Shown here piece by piece: positions 17,373 to 27,004 of a stretch of DNA of 64,000 bases. The position numbers and the translations under genes are program-made. Source of the stretch: an uncultured cyanobacterium (lineage in GTDB: Bacteria; Cyanobacteriota; Cyanobacteriia; PCC-6307; Cyanobiaceae); the NCBI GenBank assembly GCA_903871775.1, contig CAIQIA010000027.1, forward strand, positions 124,001 to 188,000. The letters run 5' to 3'. The notes under the pieces are model-generated. The model was not told the DNA's origin. It was given only the letters and a program-made list of their open reading frames with translations, and did no database searches. How positions within the stretch are numbered: the stretch's first letter is position 1; every line of letters starts with the position of its first letter.

Positions 17373-19378
17373 CGCCGTTCGCTGTAGTAGTCGCTCTGGA
17401 AGCGCAGGGCCTCGGCGTTGAGCGTCGTGAAGAGCTGGTCGATGCGCTCCTCCATCACCATCCCTGTGCTGGTGTCGGGCTGCGGATCCGCCCCCCGGGC
17501 CTCGTCCTGCAGCAGCACGGCGATGCAGGCCTCGAGGCTCTGCAGCCTCTGGCTGCGCCAGGCATCCAGCAGGTGGCGACAGCGACGGAGAACCCGCTGG
17601 CGTTCGAGGCTGGCAACGGTGCCGTGCAGCTGCTCGAGGGGCCGTTCCAGCAGGATCTGCTGCAGCTCCCCTGGTTCGAGCAGCGTGGTCAGGCGCTGGA
17701 GCAGCGAGGGGTCGTCCCCCAGCAGCCGGTCGGTCAGACGGTCCACCAGGTCATCGGCGGCGAGGGCATCGGCGGCATCGCTGCCACGGCTGATGGCCTC
17801 GAGGCCGCCGGCGCCGATCCGTTCCTCTTCCAGTTCGGCGATGCGGGCCCAGAGACGCCGGTGGTGGGAGACGCCGAAATCCTCCAGATCCCGCTGCCGC
17901 AGCTCCTGGCGCAGGGTGGCCCGCAGGGACGGGCAGTGCAGGTAGAGCCGCAGCAGGGCCGCCTCGGCCCGGTCCCGGGAGCCGGCCTCGAGGGGCTGCT
18001 CATACCGCCTGGACCGGCCGTGCCAGCGCTGCCCCTTCACCTGCTGTCGCAGGTCCTCCTCAAGCTGAAGCGCCAGCCGCGCCTGCCCCCCGGCAAGGCG
18101 TTCGGCCACCTGCTGCAGGTAATGGCTGCGCAGGGCCGACTGGGGCAGTTTGCCCAGCAGCTCGACCAGCGCCTGGACCGCCTGCTGGAACTGGTCGGCG
18201 CGGGAGAGATCGCGGCCCACGAGCAGCTGGTCGATCTGCCAGTCGAGCCAGAGCGGCGCCTGATCCAGCAGGGCCAGATAGTCGGCAGGGCCATGGTGGC
18301 GCAGGAACTCGTCCGGGTCCTTCCCCTCCGGCAGGGGGAGCACCCGCAGCTCCAGCTGACCCTGCAGGGCCTGCTGCTCCACCTCGCCGATGGCCCGCTG
18401 GGCAGCCCGCACGCCGGCGCCATCGGCGTCGAAGTTCAGCACGATGCGCCGGCTTTCGCAGCAGCGGCAGAGCTGGGTGATCTGGTGGGCGCTGAGGGCG
18501 GTGCCCAGGGCCGCCACGGCGTGCTTCACCCCGGCGGCATGGAGGGCGATGGCATCGAAATAGCCCTCGACCACCACGGCGGTGTCGGCCCGGCGGATCG
18601 GGTCGGCCGCCTTGTCGAGGGCAAAGAGATGCCGCCCCTTCTCGAACACCTCGGTTTCGGGAGAGTTGAGGTATTTGGGTTCACGGCCATCGAGGCTGCG
18701 CCCCCCGAAGCCGATGATCCGTCCCTGGCGGTCGTGGATGGGCACCATCACCCGCCCGCGGAAACGGTCGTAGTGCCCCTGGCCCCCCTGCCTGGCCACC
18801 ACCAGCCCTGCGGCCTCCAGCAGATCGGTGCCGATGGCCTCGGTGGTCTGCAGATGCCGCAGCAGACCGTCCCAGCGGTCAGGGGCATAGCCGAGTTCGA
18901 AGCGGTCGATCGTCGCCTCCTCGAAGCCGCGGGTCTCCCGCAGATAGCTCAGGGCGGCGGCGCCGTCGGCCTGGCGCAACTGGCTGCGGAACCAGCCGCC
19001 GGCCAGGGCCAGCACCCGATGGAGCGACTCCCGCCGCGACAGCTGCTGCCGCAGACGTTCCTGCTGGGGAGCGTCGAGGGTCTCGACGGGCAGGCCATAG
19101 CGCCGCGCCAGCTCGAGCACCACCTCGGCGAAGCTCTGGCGCTTGAGCTCCATCAGGAACTTGAGGCTGTTGCCGCCGGCTCCGCAGGAGAAGCAGTAAT
19201 AAAACTGCTTGGCGGGCGAGACCGTCATCGAGGGGGACCGGTCCTCATGGAACGGACACAGCCCCACGTACTCGCGCCCGCGGCGGCGCAGCACCACGTG
19301 TTCGCCCACCACATCCACGATGTCGGCCCGTTCCTTGACGGCCTCGATCGTGCGGGGGTGGAGCCGGGGGACGGACAC
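17327..19378 (-). CDS. dnaG: DNA primase
   Basis: DnaG makes RNA primers for replication. The ORF track starts it at 19537, but that region overlaps the next minus-strand gene; the GTG at 19378, just before SVPRLHPRTIEAVKER, matches the family N-terminus and gives 683 aa. The CHC2 zinc finger is LCPFHEDRSPSMT with YYCFSCGAGGN. The TOPRIM domain has VVVEGYFDAIAL and LNFDADGAG. The C-terminal DnaB-binding helical domain is longer and more variable, as in other cyanobacteria. Confidence 0.93.
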   Translation of the reverse strand: MSVPRLHPRTIEAVKERADIVDVVGEHVVLRRRGREYVGLCPFHEDRSPSMTVSPAKQFYYCFSCGAGGNSLKFLMELKRQSFAEVVLELARRYGLPVETLDAPQQERLRQQLSRRESLHRVLALAGGWFRSQLRQADGAAALSYLRETRGFEEATIDRFELGYAPDRWDGLLRHLQTTEAIGTDLLEAAGLVVARQGGQGHYDRFRGRVMVPIHDRQGRIIGFGGRSLDGREPKYLNSPETEVFEKGRHLFALDKAADPIRRADTAVVVEGYFDAIALHAAGVKHAVAALGTALSAHQITQLCRCCESRRIVLNFDADGAGVRAAQRAIGEVEQQALQGQLELRVLPLPEGKDPDEFLRHHGPADYLALLDQAPLWLDWQIDQLLVGRDLSRADQFQQAVQALVELLGKLPQSALRSHYLQQVAERLAGGQARLALQLEEDLRQQVKGQRWHGRSRRYEQPLEAGSRDRAEAALLRLYLHCPSLRATLRQELRQRDLEDFGVSHHRRLWARIAELEEERIGAGGLEAISRGSDAADALAADDLVDRLTDRLLGDDPSLLQRLTTLLEPGELQQILLERPLEQLHGTVASLERQRVLRRCRHLLDAWRSQRLQSLEACIAVLLQDEARGADPQPDTSTGMVMEERIDQLFTTLNAEALRFQSDYYSERRYLEALDRRRLPGVG

Positions 19379-19430
19379 GGGGACGACCGGGGTCGGTCCA
19401 TTGTCCAGGCTGCTGCGGCCGGCACCAGCC

Positions 19431-19778
19431 TCAGGGCAGGGCAAACCGCAGCTGCCCCCCCTGCTGGAGGCTGAACACCCAGCTGCCGTCAGCGGCGGGG
19501 CGGAAGCGGCCGGGCAGGCGGTCGATGCGGGCCTCACCCCCTGCCGGTCGGGTCTCGATCACGCTGCGGCGGCCATCGGGCCAGAGCACGGTCAGCAGCA
19601 GCTCCCGCCCATCGCGCCAGCCCTCCAGCCGGCAACGCCCCGCCTCGATCCAGGGGCCTTCAGCCCGGCTCCAGGCACACCGCCGGTCGAACTGCAGATC
19701 CTCGGCCCGGGCCCCGGCCGCCGCCAGCAGCGGAATGAGCAGCAGCAGCGGCGTCAACCTGGCGGCGGAACCTGGCAT
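19431..19778 (-). CDS. Small exported hypothetical protein
   Basis: This 115-aa protein has a clear signal peptide (LTPLLLLIPLLAAAGARA, cleavage after ARA). The mature part is beta-rich with two Cys residues (FDRRCAWSRAEGPWIEAGRC) that could pair, then LLLTVLWPDGRRSVIETRP and a closing SWVFSLQQGGQLRFALP. The pattern suggests a small lumenal or periplasmic beta-sandwich. No family is recognised. It lies between dnaG and a lipoprotein gene on the same strand. Confidence 0.7.
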   Translation of the reverse strand: MPGSAARLTPLLLLIPLLAAAGARAEDLQFDRRCAWSRAEGPWIEAGRCRLEGWRDGRELLLTVLWPDGRRSVIETRPAGGEARIDRLPGRFRPAADGSWVFSLQQGGQLRFALP

Positions 19779-19823
19779 TGGGCGCCTGCGACCTCCCTTC
19801 GGTAGCGAGGGCTGGCGCTGAGG

Positions 19824-20246
19824 TCAACCCACGGGCAGGGGCAGGGGCCAGCTGCGCCATCCCGGCCGGTCGGGGTCGTCCCGCCGCAGCAATCGCCAGC
19901 TCTGGCCCCGTTCCCCGGGCAGCAGCCACACATCGAAGCTGGTGTCGGCCCGCAGGGGTTCACCGGCCAGGCGCCAGTCGAAACGGCCGCGCAGATGCCA
20001 GACCTGGCGCCCCTCCACCAGCTCCCGCCGCTGGCTGTCGAGGCGCACCCGCGACAGGGATGGGCTCTCGGCCGGTGTCGGGATCGCCAGCACCTCCGAC
20101 AACTCCTGGCGGGTGAGCTGCACCTGCAGGTCAAGGGCCCGCAACAGGGTCGAACGCGGTGGCTGGCCCACCGGACCGCAGGCCACGAGCAGCACGGCCA
20201 GCAGCAGGGCGGTCAGCAGGCGACCCAGGGCCTGCAGGGTCAACAT
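19824..20246 (-). CDS. Probable lipoprotein of unknown function
   Basis: The ORF track joins this gene to a frame antisense to ruvA; the real start is the ATG at 20246 (140 aa). The N-terminus LGRLLTALLLAVLLVACG ends in a lipobox (LVAC), so the protein should be lipid-anchored. The mature domain includes LRALDLQVQLTRQELSEVL and a C-terminal region with Trp-rich strands (WRLLRRDDPDRPGWRSWPL). The family is not recognised. It is divergent from ruvA, with 21 bases between the two start codons, so their promoters must overlap or lie inside the opposite gene. Confidence 0.7.
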   Translation of the reverse strand: MLTLQALGRLLTALLLAVLLVACGPVGQPPRSTLLRALDLQVQLTRQELSEVLAIPTPAESPSLSRVRLDSQRRELVEGRQVWHLRGRFDWRLAGEPLRADTSFDVWLLPGERGQSWRLLRRDDPDRPGWRSWPLPLPVG

Positions 20247-20267
20247 GGTCGGAGCACCGGGAGCGGC

Positions 20268-20885
20268 ATGATCGGGCGACTGCAGGGTCGGCTGGAGGAT
20301 CACTGGCAGGAGGGTGGACGCTGTGGGCTGCTGATCGTCTGTGGCGGCGTTGGCTACGAGGTGCAGGTGCCCCGCGGCTTGCATGAACGGCTGCCGATCG
20401 GCGCCCCGGCGACGGCCCTGACCCTGCACGTGCACCACGTCATCCGAGAGGACGCCAGCCTGCTGTTCGGCTTCGAGCGTAAGGACGAACGGGACCTGTT
20501 CCGGATGCTGCTCGGGGTGAGCGGCGTCGGACCCCAGGTGGCGATGGCCCTGGCCTCGACCCTCGAGCATGAGCAGCTGATCGCGGCGATCACCGCCGGT
20601 GATCTGGGCCGGCTGGGCCAGGCCCCTGGGGTGGGCAGGCGCACGGCGGAGCGGATCGTGGTCGACCTGCGCGACAAGCTGCCGCAGGCCCAGGCGAGCG
20701 GCGACCTCGCGGGGCCATCGGAGGGACCGGTGGAGCGGGAGGTGGAACGGACCCTGGCGGCCCTGGGTTACAGCGACGACGAGATCCGTCGGGCCCTCGG
20801 ACACAGCCACAACCCGGAGGACAGTGACGGCGTGGAGGCCCTGCTGCGCCGCTGCCTGGGTTGGCTCGCCCGCGAAGGGGCCTGA
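20268..20885 (+). CDS. ruvA: Holliday junction branch migration protein RuvA
   Basis: RuvA tetramers bind Holliday junctions and load the RuvB motor. The 205-aa protein begins [13 protein letters not shown] (OB-fold). It has the paired helix-hairpin-helix motifs [17 protein letters not shown] and [21 protein letters not shown]. The C-terminal RuvB-binding domain is [19 protein letters not shown]. The ORF-track entry starting at 19995 has an antisense extension; the ATG at 20268 is the family start. ruvB is not in the window. Confidence 0.94.
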   Translation: MIGRLQGRLEDHWQEGGRCGLLIVCGGVGYEVQVPRGLHERLPIGAPATALTLHVHHVIREDASLLFGFERKDERDLFRMLLGVSGVGPQVAMALASTLEHEQLIAAITAGDLGRLGQAPGVGRRTAERIVVDLRDKLPQAQASGDLAGPSEGPVEREVERTLAALGYSDDEIRRALGHSHNPEDSDGVEALLRRCLGWLAREGA

Positions 20886-20894
20886 GCCGCAAGG

Positions 20895-20900
20895 TACGAT
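20895..20900 (+). promoter_or_regulatory. Possible -10 element upstream of rpsO
   Basis: TACGAT lies 32 bases before the rpsO ATG, right after the ruvA stop codon. It is a plausible -10 box; no clear -35 is visible. Confidence 0.3.
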
Positions 20901-20932
20901 GGAGGATTGCACCGACCGGTTTCGATCCGCGC

Positions 20933-21202
20933 ATGCCGCTCACCACTGACAAGAAGCAGGAACTGATCAACGGCCATCAGACCCACGCGACTGACACCGG
21001 GTCGGTGGAAGTGCAGGTCGCCATGCTGAGCGAGCGCATCAGCCAGCTCACCGGCCACATGCAGAAGAACAAGCACGACTATTCATCGCGCCAGGGTCTG
21101 ATGAAGATGCTGGGCCGTCGCAAGAGTCTGCTGAGCTACCTCAAGGCCCAGGACCGAGAGCGCTACCAGACGCTGATCAGCAAGCTCGGCATCCGCGGCT
21201 GA
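20933..21202 (+). CDS. rpsO: 30S ribosomal protein S15
   Basis: S15 binds the central domain of 16S rRNA. The 89-aa protein reads [18 protein letters not shown], then [22 protein letters not shown] and [19 protein letters not shown], the standard S15 pattern over its full length. The ORF track starts it early at 20861; the ATG at 20933 is the family start. It precedes the PAM68-like gene by eight bases on the same strand. Confidence 0.96.
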   Translation: MPLTTDKKQELINGHQTHATDTGSVEVQVAMLSERISQLTGHMQKNKHDYSSRQGLMKMLGRRKSLLSYLKAQDRERYQTLISKLGIRG

Positions 21203-21210
21203 TCGCTGCC

Positions 21211-21609
21211 ATGCAGGGTGGATCCGGCTCCTCCGGCGGTGGATTCGGACCGCCATCCGCTGCTGCCCAGGGGGGGTCGCCCCGGCGCGCGGGCAGCGGC
21301 ATCCCGGCGCCAGTGGCCAGCCGCATGGTGCGACGCATCGCCATCGCCGCCGGTGTTCCCACGGCCCTGGGCATGGCGAGCTTCGTGGTGAGTTATCTGC
21401 TGGTGGCCCGGGGGGTTGACGTGCCACCGGTGGCCACCCTCCTGGTCACCGGTCTGTTCTTCCTGCTCGGCCTCGCAGGGCTCAGCTTCGGCCTGTTCTC
21501 CTCCAGCTGGGTGGAGACCCCCGGCAGCCTGCTGGGGCTCGAACAGATCGGGGTCAACCTGCGGCGGCTGCGCAACGGTGCAGGCGCACCCGAAAGCGGG
21601 CCTCGCTGA
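21211..21609 (+). CDS. PAM68 family photosystem II assembly membrane protein
   Basis: This 132-aa protein matches the PAM68 (DUF3464) family, whose plant and cyanobacterial members help early PSII assembly around D1 and CP47. A disordered Gly/Ser/Pro N-terminus leads to [33 protein letters not shown] (first helix), [29 protein letters not shown] (second helix) and the conserved end [20 protein letters not shown]. The last 56 bases overlap the convergent dnaE. Confidence 0.87.
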   Translation: MQGGSGSSGGGFGPPSAAAQGGSPRRAGSGIPAPVASRMVRRIAIAAGVPTALGMASFVVSYLLVARGVDVPPVATLLVTGLFFLLGLAGLSFGLFSSSWVETPGSLLGLEQIGVNLRRLRNGAGAPESGPR

Positions 21610-24600
21610 GGCTGGCGGCAGCGGCGCTGGCGTCGGCCACGCAGAACTGATGACCCAGGCGCACCAGACAACGCCGGTCAGCGTCCATCACCTCAGCCAC
21701 CACCGGCACCCGAACCCCCAGCTGATCGTCGGCCGGGCGATGGCGCTGCAGACAATCCCGCAGCCGGTGCTGCACGGTCACATCACCCGCCTGGCTGGAT
21801 TCGAGTTCCACCAGCACCACCTGCAGCTCATCGATCAGGGCCACGTCATCGACGATCAGCTGCACCCGGTCATCCCGGCGATCAACCTGCGCCCAGAGCA
21901 GCAACCGGGCATCCACAGCCAGATGGTCGCTGAGGCGGGCGTAGGTCTTGGGGAAGACCACAGCCTCGGCGCTGCCGCTCAGATCCTCCACCTGCAGCAC
22001 CGCCATGCGATCGCCCTTGCGGGTGGTCACCAGCCGCACCTCGGGCACCATCACCAGCAGCGAGACCCGCGATCGGTCGGGCTGCTCCTCCAGGGAGGCC
22101 AGGCCGATGGGGGCGAGCAGCCGTCGGGTGGGGGCCAGCTGCTGCAGGGGATGGTCCGACAGGTAGAAGCCCAGCAACTCCTTCTCCAGCCGCAGCTTCT
22201 CCGTGGGGTCGTAGTCGGCCACCGCGGGGGCATGGGGGGCCGTCTCCAGGGGATCGGCCGCCGCACCGCCGCCGCCCCCCATGAGGTCGAAGAGGTTCCC
22301 CTGCCCGCTGATGCGGTCCCTCGCCCGCGATGCAGCCCAGTCCAGCTGAAGATCGAGGTCGGCCACCAGCTGCGCCCGGTTGCCACTGGGGTGCAGAGAA
22401 TCAAGGGCGCCGCAGTGGATCAGCGATTCCATCGCCCGGCGGTTGGCCAAGGATGAACTGGCCAGACGGTCACAGAGGTCGGCGAGGGAGCTGAAGGGGC
22501 CATCCTTGCGACGGTTGTCAAGCAGCGCATGGATCGCGCCTTCGCCCAGATTGCGCACGGCGGAGAGGCCGAAGAGGATGCGTCTCCCCTCAGGGGTGAA
22601 ATCAATGCCTGAGCGGTTGACGTCGGGGGCGAGCACCTCGATGCCCATCGCCTGGCAATTGGCGATGTAGCGCTGCACCTTCTCGGTGACGCCGGCATTG
22701 ACCGTCAGCAGGGCCGCCATGTAGGCCACTGGGTAGTGCGCCTTGAGGTACGCCGTCTGATAGGTGACGGCCCCATAGGCCGTCGAATGGCTCTTGTTGA
22801 AGCAGTATTCAGCGAACAGCACCATCTGATCGAAGAGGGCGTCCGCCACAGCGGCATCCACACCACGGGTGGTGGCACCACGCACGAAGACATCCCGATG
22901 CTTCTGCATTTCGGACACTTTCTTCTTGCCCATGGCACGCCGGAGCAGGTCCGCCTCCCCTAGTGAATACCCCGCCAGGTCCTGGGCGATCTTCATGATC
23001 TGCTCCTGGTAGACCATGATCCCGTAGGTTTCGCTCAGGATGGGCTGCAGCAGTTCGTGGGCCACATCAATGGCCTCGCGGCCATGCTTGCGGTTGATGA
23101 ATTTGGGAATCAGCCCGGCATCCAGGGGACCGGGTCGGTACAGGGCGAGGATGGATGAGATGTCCTCGAGGCTGGAGGGGCGCAGGTCCCTCACGATCTG
23201 ACGCATGCCACTGGATTCCAGCTGGAAGATTCCCTCCAGGTCGCCCCGGGCCAGGAGGGCGTAGGTGTCGGGGTCATCCAGGGGCAGCCGGTCGGGATCA
23301 GGACGCTCGCCGACCTCCTGGCTGACGAGATCCAGCGTCTTGTCGATCATCGTCAGGTTCTTGAGACCGAGAAAGTCCATCTTCAGCAGTCCCATGGCTT
23401 CAACGTCTTCCATGAAGTACTGCGTGATCACCTGGCCGTCGTTGTTGCGCTGCAGCGGCACCAATTCATCGAGGGGCCGGGCGCTGATCACCACCCCGGC
23501 GGCATGGACCCCGAAGGTCTTGTTGGTGCCTTCGATGCGCCGGGCCAGATCGACCCAGTGGCGCACTGCGGGGTCAGACTCGTAGCGCTGACGGAATTCG
23601 GGCTCTGGCGTTCCCTCCGAGATCATGTCATCCAGGCGCGCAGGCTTGCCCCGCACCACAGGAATCAGCTTGGCCAGACGGTCGGCGTCGCCATAGGGGA
23701 TGTCGAGCACCCGCGCCACATCCTTGAGCACAGCCTTGGAGGTCATGCGGTTGAAGGTGATGATCTGCGCGACCCGCTCCTCGCCATAGCGGCGGGTCAC
23801 GTAATCAATCACTTCGCCCCGGCGTTCGATGCAGAAGTCGGTGTCAATATCAGGCATGGAGCGGCGTTCCGGATTGAGGAAGCGCTCAAACAGCAACCCA
23901 TGGCGCACCGGGTCGATGTTGGTGATTCCCAGGGCATAGGCGACGAGGGAACCGGCAGCCGATCCCCTGCCAGGACCGACGGGAATGCCCTGTTCGCGGG
24001 CGAACCGGATGTAATCCCAGACGACCAGAAAGTAGGTGGGAAAGCCCATCTGCTCCATGACGCCGAGCTCGTAATGGAGCCGCTCGGCATACAGCGGATC
24101 CATCGCCTCTGTCTCGGAGAGGTCGAGCCGCTGCCGCAGGCCCTGCTCACTCACCTGGGTGAGATGGCTGATGGGGGTCTGTCCTTCAGGCAGGGGAAAG
24201 TCGGGCAACTGCTGATGGCCAAGGATGTCGTAGTCCTCGACGGCATCAGCCACGCGCAGGGTGTTGTCGAGGGCCTCCTCGATCACGTCAGGGTCCAGAT
24301 GATCGACAAACAGCCGCGCCATTTCGTCGCGACTCTTGATGTATTCAGTGCCGGTGTAACGGAGCCGCTTCTGATCCGTGATCAGTTTGCCTGTGAGAAC
24401 ACAGAGCAGGGCATCGTGGGCCTCAACGTCGTTCTTGCTGAGGTAATGGGCATCGTTGGTGGCGATCAGCGGAATGCCCAGCTCACGGGACAGCTGCACG
24501 AGGCCGACGTTGACGATCCGGTCCTCGCGGGAACCGTGGTCCTGAAGCTCGAGGTAGAAGTGCTCTCCGAAGACCTCCTGGTACCAGACGGCCACCTGCC

Positions 24601-25075
24601 GGGCCACATCAGGGCGGTCCCGCAGGAGGGCCTGGGGAATCTCCCCCCCCAGGCAGGCGGTCGCCACGGTGAGGCCTTCGCTGTGGGCCCTGAGGGTCTC
24701 CTTGTCGATGCAGGCCCTGGCAAAGATCCCCTTGCCCCGCATCCCCTGCAGGTGGCTGATGCTGGTCAGCTTGACCAGGTTGCGGTAACCGGTCTGGTTG
24801 CGGGCCAGCACCACCAGGTGGTAGCGGCGTTCCTTCTTCTGCTGGGGATCACTGAGCTGACCGTTGATGACATACATCTCATTGCCGATGATCGGCTTGA
24901 TGCCGGCCTTGCCGCACAGCTTGAGCAGCTCGATTGCCCCGTACATGACGCCGTGGTCGGTGAGGGCCAGGGCCGGCATGCCCAGATCCACGGCCCGCTG
25001 CACCATCTGCGGCAGCTGCGAGGCACCGTCCAGAAGGCTGTAGTCGCTGTGGTTGTGGAGGGGAACGAAGCTCAC
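21554..25075 (-). CDS. dnaE: DNA polymerase III alpha subunit
   Basis: DnaE is the replicative polymerase. The GTG at 25075 gives [19 protein letters not shown], the standard PHP-domain start (1173 aa); the ORF track begins 15 codons earlier. PHP residues are LHNHSDYS and LTDHGVMYG. The palm carries [15 protein letters not shown] with the catalytic Asp pair. A helix-hairpin-helix ([12 protein letters not shown] region) and an OB-fold ([21 protein letters not shown]) follow. The gene is uninterrupted: I see no intein and no split, unlike the split dnaE of many other cyanobacteria. The 3' end overlaps PAM68. Confidence 0.95.
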   Translation of the reverse strand: MSFVPLHNHSDYSLLDGASQLPQMVQRAVDLGMPALALTDHGVMYGAIELLKLCGKAGIKPIIGNEMYVINGQLSDPQQKKERRYHLVVLARNQTGYRNLVKLTSISHLQGMRGKGIFARACIDKETLRAHSEGLTVATACLGGEIPQALLRDRPDVARQVAVWYQEVFGEHFYLELQDHGSREDRIVNVGLVQLSRELGIPLIATNDAHYLSKNDVEAHDALLCVLTGKLITDQKRLRYTGTEYIKSRDEMARLFVDHLDPDVIEEALDNTLRVADAVEDYDILGHQQLPDFPLPEGQTPISHLTQVSEQGLRQRLDLSETEAMDPLYAERLHYELGVMEQMGFPTYFLVVWDYIRFAREQGIPVGPGRGSAAGSLVAYALGITNIDPVRHGLLFERFLNPERRSMPDIDTDFCIERRGEVIDYVTRRYGEERVAQIITFNRMTSKAVLKDVARVLDIPYGDADRLAKLIPVVRGKPARLDDMISEGTPEPEFRQRYESDPAVRHWVDLARRIEGTNKTFGVHAAGVVISARPLDELVPLQRNNDGQVITQYFMEDVEAMGLLKMDFLGLKNLTMIDKTLDLVSQEVGERPDPDRLPLDDPDTYALLARGDLEGIFQLESSGMRQIVRDLRPSSLEDISSILALYRPGPLDAGLIPKFINRKHGREAIDVAHELLQPILSETYGIMVYQEQIMKIAQDLAGYSLGEADLLRRAMGKKKVSEMQKHRDVFVRGATTRGVDAAVADALFDQMVLFAEYCFNKSHSTAYGAVTYQTAYLKAHYPVAYMAALLTVNAGVTEKVQRYIANCQAMGIEVLAPDVNRSGIDFTPEGRRILFGLSAVRNLGEGAIHALLDNRRKDGPFSSLADLCDRLASSSLANRRAMESLIHCGALDSLHPSGNRAQLVADLDLQLDWAASRARDRISGQGNLFDLMGGGGGAAADPLETAPHAPAVADYDPTEKLRLEKELLGFYLSDHPLQQLAPTRRLLAPIGLASLEEQPDRSRVSLLVMVPEVRLVTTRKGDRMAVLQVEDLSGSAEAVVFPKTYARLSDHLAVDARLLLWAQVDRRDDRVQLIVDDVALIDELQVVLVELESSQAGDVTVQHRLRDCLQRHRPADDQLGVRVPVVAEVMDADRRCLVRLGHQFCVADASAAAASLSEARFRVRLHRCAAAAG

Positions 25076-25156
25076 GGAGCGGTGCAGCGCGGCGGGCCTC
25101 GACGGCCGGAGCGCCAACACTAGCGGTGGGCGCCAGGGGCACCACCAGCGGTGGGG

Positions 25157-26617
25157 TCAGGCCGCCAGGGGTGCCACCGGCCGCTGCTGCATCACCCCGG
25201 CGGTGCATTCGTAGCGGTGGGCGACCTGCAGCAGCCGCTGCTCCGCCAGCACCGGGGCCATCAGCTGCAGACCGATGGGCAGCCCCTGGCTGTCGAAACC
25301 GCAGGGAACGCTGATGGCCGGCAGCCCTGCCAGGTTGGCGGGAATGGTGAGCAGGTCAGCCAGGTACAGGGCCAGGGGGTCATCCGTGTGGTCGCCGGCC
25401 CTGAAGGCGGTTGTGGGAGCGGTGGGGGTCAGCAGCAGATCGACACCGGCGAAGGCCCGGTCAAAGTCCTGGCGGATCAGGGTGCGCACCTGCAGCGCCT
25501 TGCGGTAGAAGGCATCGACATAACCGGCGGAGAGGGCATAGGTGCCGATGAGAATCCGGCGCTGCACCTCGGCGCCGAAGCCGGAGGCCCGCGTCAGGGC
25601 CGTCATGCTGCCGAGGCTGTCGCCGCCGGCTTCCCGCAGACCGTATTTGACCCCGTCGTAGCGAGCCAGGTTGGCAGAGGCTTCTGAGGGGGCAATCACG
25701 TAGTACGTGGCGATGCCGGCCTGGAAGCGGGGGCAGCTCACGTCCACCAGCTCACAGCCCAGGCTCTGCAGATGATCTGCGGCCCGACGCACGGCCGCCT
25801 CGACCTCAGGATCAAGACCCTCGGCGAAGGCCTCCCGCAGCAGGCCGATGCGCAGACCGCGCACGTCCTCCTGCTCCAGGGCCGCCAGGTAATCGGGAAC
25901 CGGCACATCAAGGCTGGTGGCATCGAGCGGGTCGTGGCCAGCGATCACCTGCAGCACGGCCGCCGCGTCGGCGACGCTGCGGGCGAAGGGCCCCACCTGA
26001 TCCAGGGAGCTGGCGAAGGCCACCAGCCCCCAGCGGCTCACCCGTCCATAGGTGGGTTTGAGGCCCACCACGCCACAGAAGCTGGCGGGCTGGCGGATCG
26101 AGCCGCCGGTGTCCGAACCGAGGGCGACATCGCACTGGCCGGCGGCGACGGCGGCGGCGCTCCCCCCTGAGCTGCCCCCCGGCACCCGCGACGGGTCCCA
26201 GGGGTTGGCCGTGGCGCCGAAGGCCGAGGTTTCCGTGGTGCTGCCCATGGCGAACTCATCGAGGTTCGTCTTGCCAAGAAGAACGGCACCGGCCTCCCAG
26301 AGCCGGCGGGTGGCGGTGGCCTCGTAGGGGGGCACAAACCCGTCGAGCATGCGGCTGGCGCAGGTGGTGCGCACCCCGGCGGTGCAGAGGTTGTCCTTGA
26401 CGGCGACGCCGACGCCGGTCAGAGGGGCGAGGGCGCCACCGGCGGCGAGCTGTTCATCCAGCCGCCGGGCGTCCTGGCGGGCCCGCTCGGGTGTCGGGCT
26501 CACAAAGGCATGGAGGCTGGGCTCGGTCTGCTCCAGCCGCTGCAGCAGTGCATCGATGTGCAACACGACCGTGGTCGATCCCTCGCGCAGGGACGCCATC
26601 CAGTCGCTGATCGCCAT
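25157..26617 (-). CDS. gatA: Aspartyl/glutamyl-tRNA amidotransferase subunit A
   Basis: GatA hydrolyses glutamine and, with GatB and GatC, amidates misacylated Glu-tRNA(Gln) and Asp-tRNA(Asn). The amidase-signature triad is visible: AVKDNLCT (Lys), and [29 protein letters not shown] (the two Ser residues). The ATG at 26617 (486 aa) is preferred to 26629 because [12 protein letters not shown] resembles known N-termini. gatB and gatC are not nearby. Confidence 0.94.
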   Translation of the reverse strand: MAISDWMASLREGSTTVVLHIDALLQRLEQTEPSLHAFVSPTPERARQDARRLDEQLAAGGALAPLTGVGVAVKDNLCTAGVRTTCASRMLDGFVPPYEATATRRLWEAGAVLLGKTNLDEFAMGSTTETSAFGATANPWDPSRVPGGSSGGSAAAVAAGQCDVALGSDTGGSIRQPASFCGVVGLKPTYGRVSRWGLVAFASSLDQVGPFARSVADAAAVLQVIAGHDPLDATSLDVPVPDYLAALEQEDVRGLRIGLLREAFAEGLDPEVEAAVRRAADHLQSLGCELVDVSCPRFQAGIATYYVIAPSEASANLARYDGVKYGLREAGGDSLGSMTALTRASGFGAEVQRRILIGTYALSAGYVDAFYRKALQVRTLIRQDFDRAFAGVDLLLTPTAPTTAFRAGDHTDDPLALYLADLLTIPANLAGLPAISVPCGFDSQGLPIGLQLMAPVLAEQRLLQVAHRYECTAGVMQQRPVAPLAA

Positions 26618-26668
26618 CGTGGATTCCAACCGTTCGAGCGACGCTATCAGCGCCCCGACACCACCGCT

Positions 26669-27004
26669 TCAGGAGTCCGCCGTGCTGTGCTCGATCGTGA
26701 GCGGTTCGCGGCGGCGGGTGCGCAGAAGTCGGTGTTCCAGCACCGCCGGTCCCTCCTCACGCAGATCGGCCAGGATCGACGGCAGGCTGGCCTCAAGGCT
26801 CGACCGGCGCACATAGGGGCCGAACCAGTAGGTCACGTCGGGCTGACGTGTGTCGATCCGGGCCCACCAGGCCACCCCCAGCAGATTGGCGACGTCGCGG
26901 AAAGGCTGCTGGAGCAGGGCCATGAAGGCTGCGGCTGGCTTGCCGCCATTGTGCCTGGCGAGGCCGGCGATGGGCGTGTCAGAACCGAATGTCCATGTCT
27001 TCAT
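26669..27004 (-). CDS. DUF1816 domain protein
   Basis: The ORF track runs this frame far upstream through rlmB; the ATG at 27004 (MKTWTFGSD) gives 111 aa and a 26-base overlap with the rlmB end. The DUF1816 core is AWWARIDTRQPDVTYWFGPYVRRSSLEASLPSILADLREEG. The domain is a small cyanobacterial fold often found alone or with phycobilisome-linker-type proteins. The function is unknown. Confidence 0.75.
   Translation of the reverse strand: MKTWTFGSDTPIAGLARHNGGKPAAAFMALLQQPFRDVANLLGVAWWARIDTRQPDVTYWFGPYVRRSSLEASLPSILADLREEGPAVLEHRLLRTRRREPLTIEHSTADS

Noticed and set aside
17573-19474. 633-aa plus-strand ORF across dnaG
   Set aside because: Antisense to a complete DNA primase; Gln/His/Gly-rich composition typical of GC-bias shadows.
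23504-25123. 539-aa plus-strand ORF across dnaE
   Set aside because: Antisense to conserved polymerase domains with no recognisable domain of its own.
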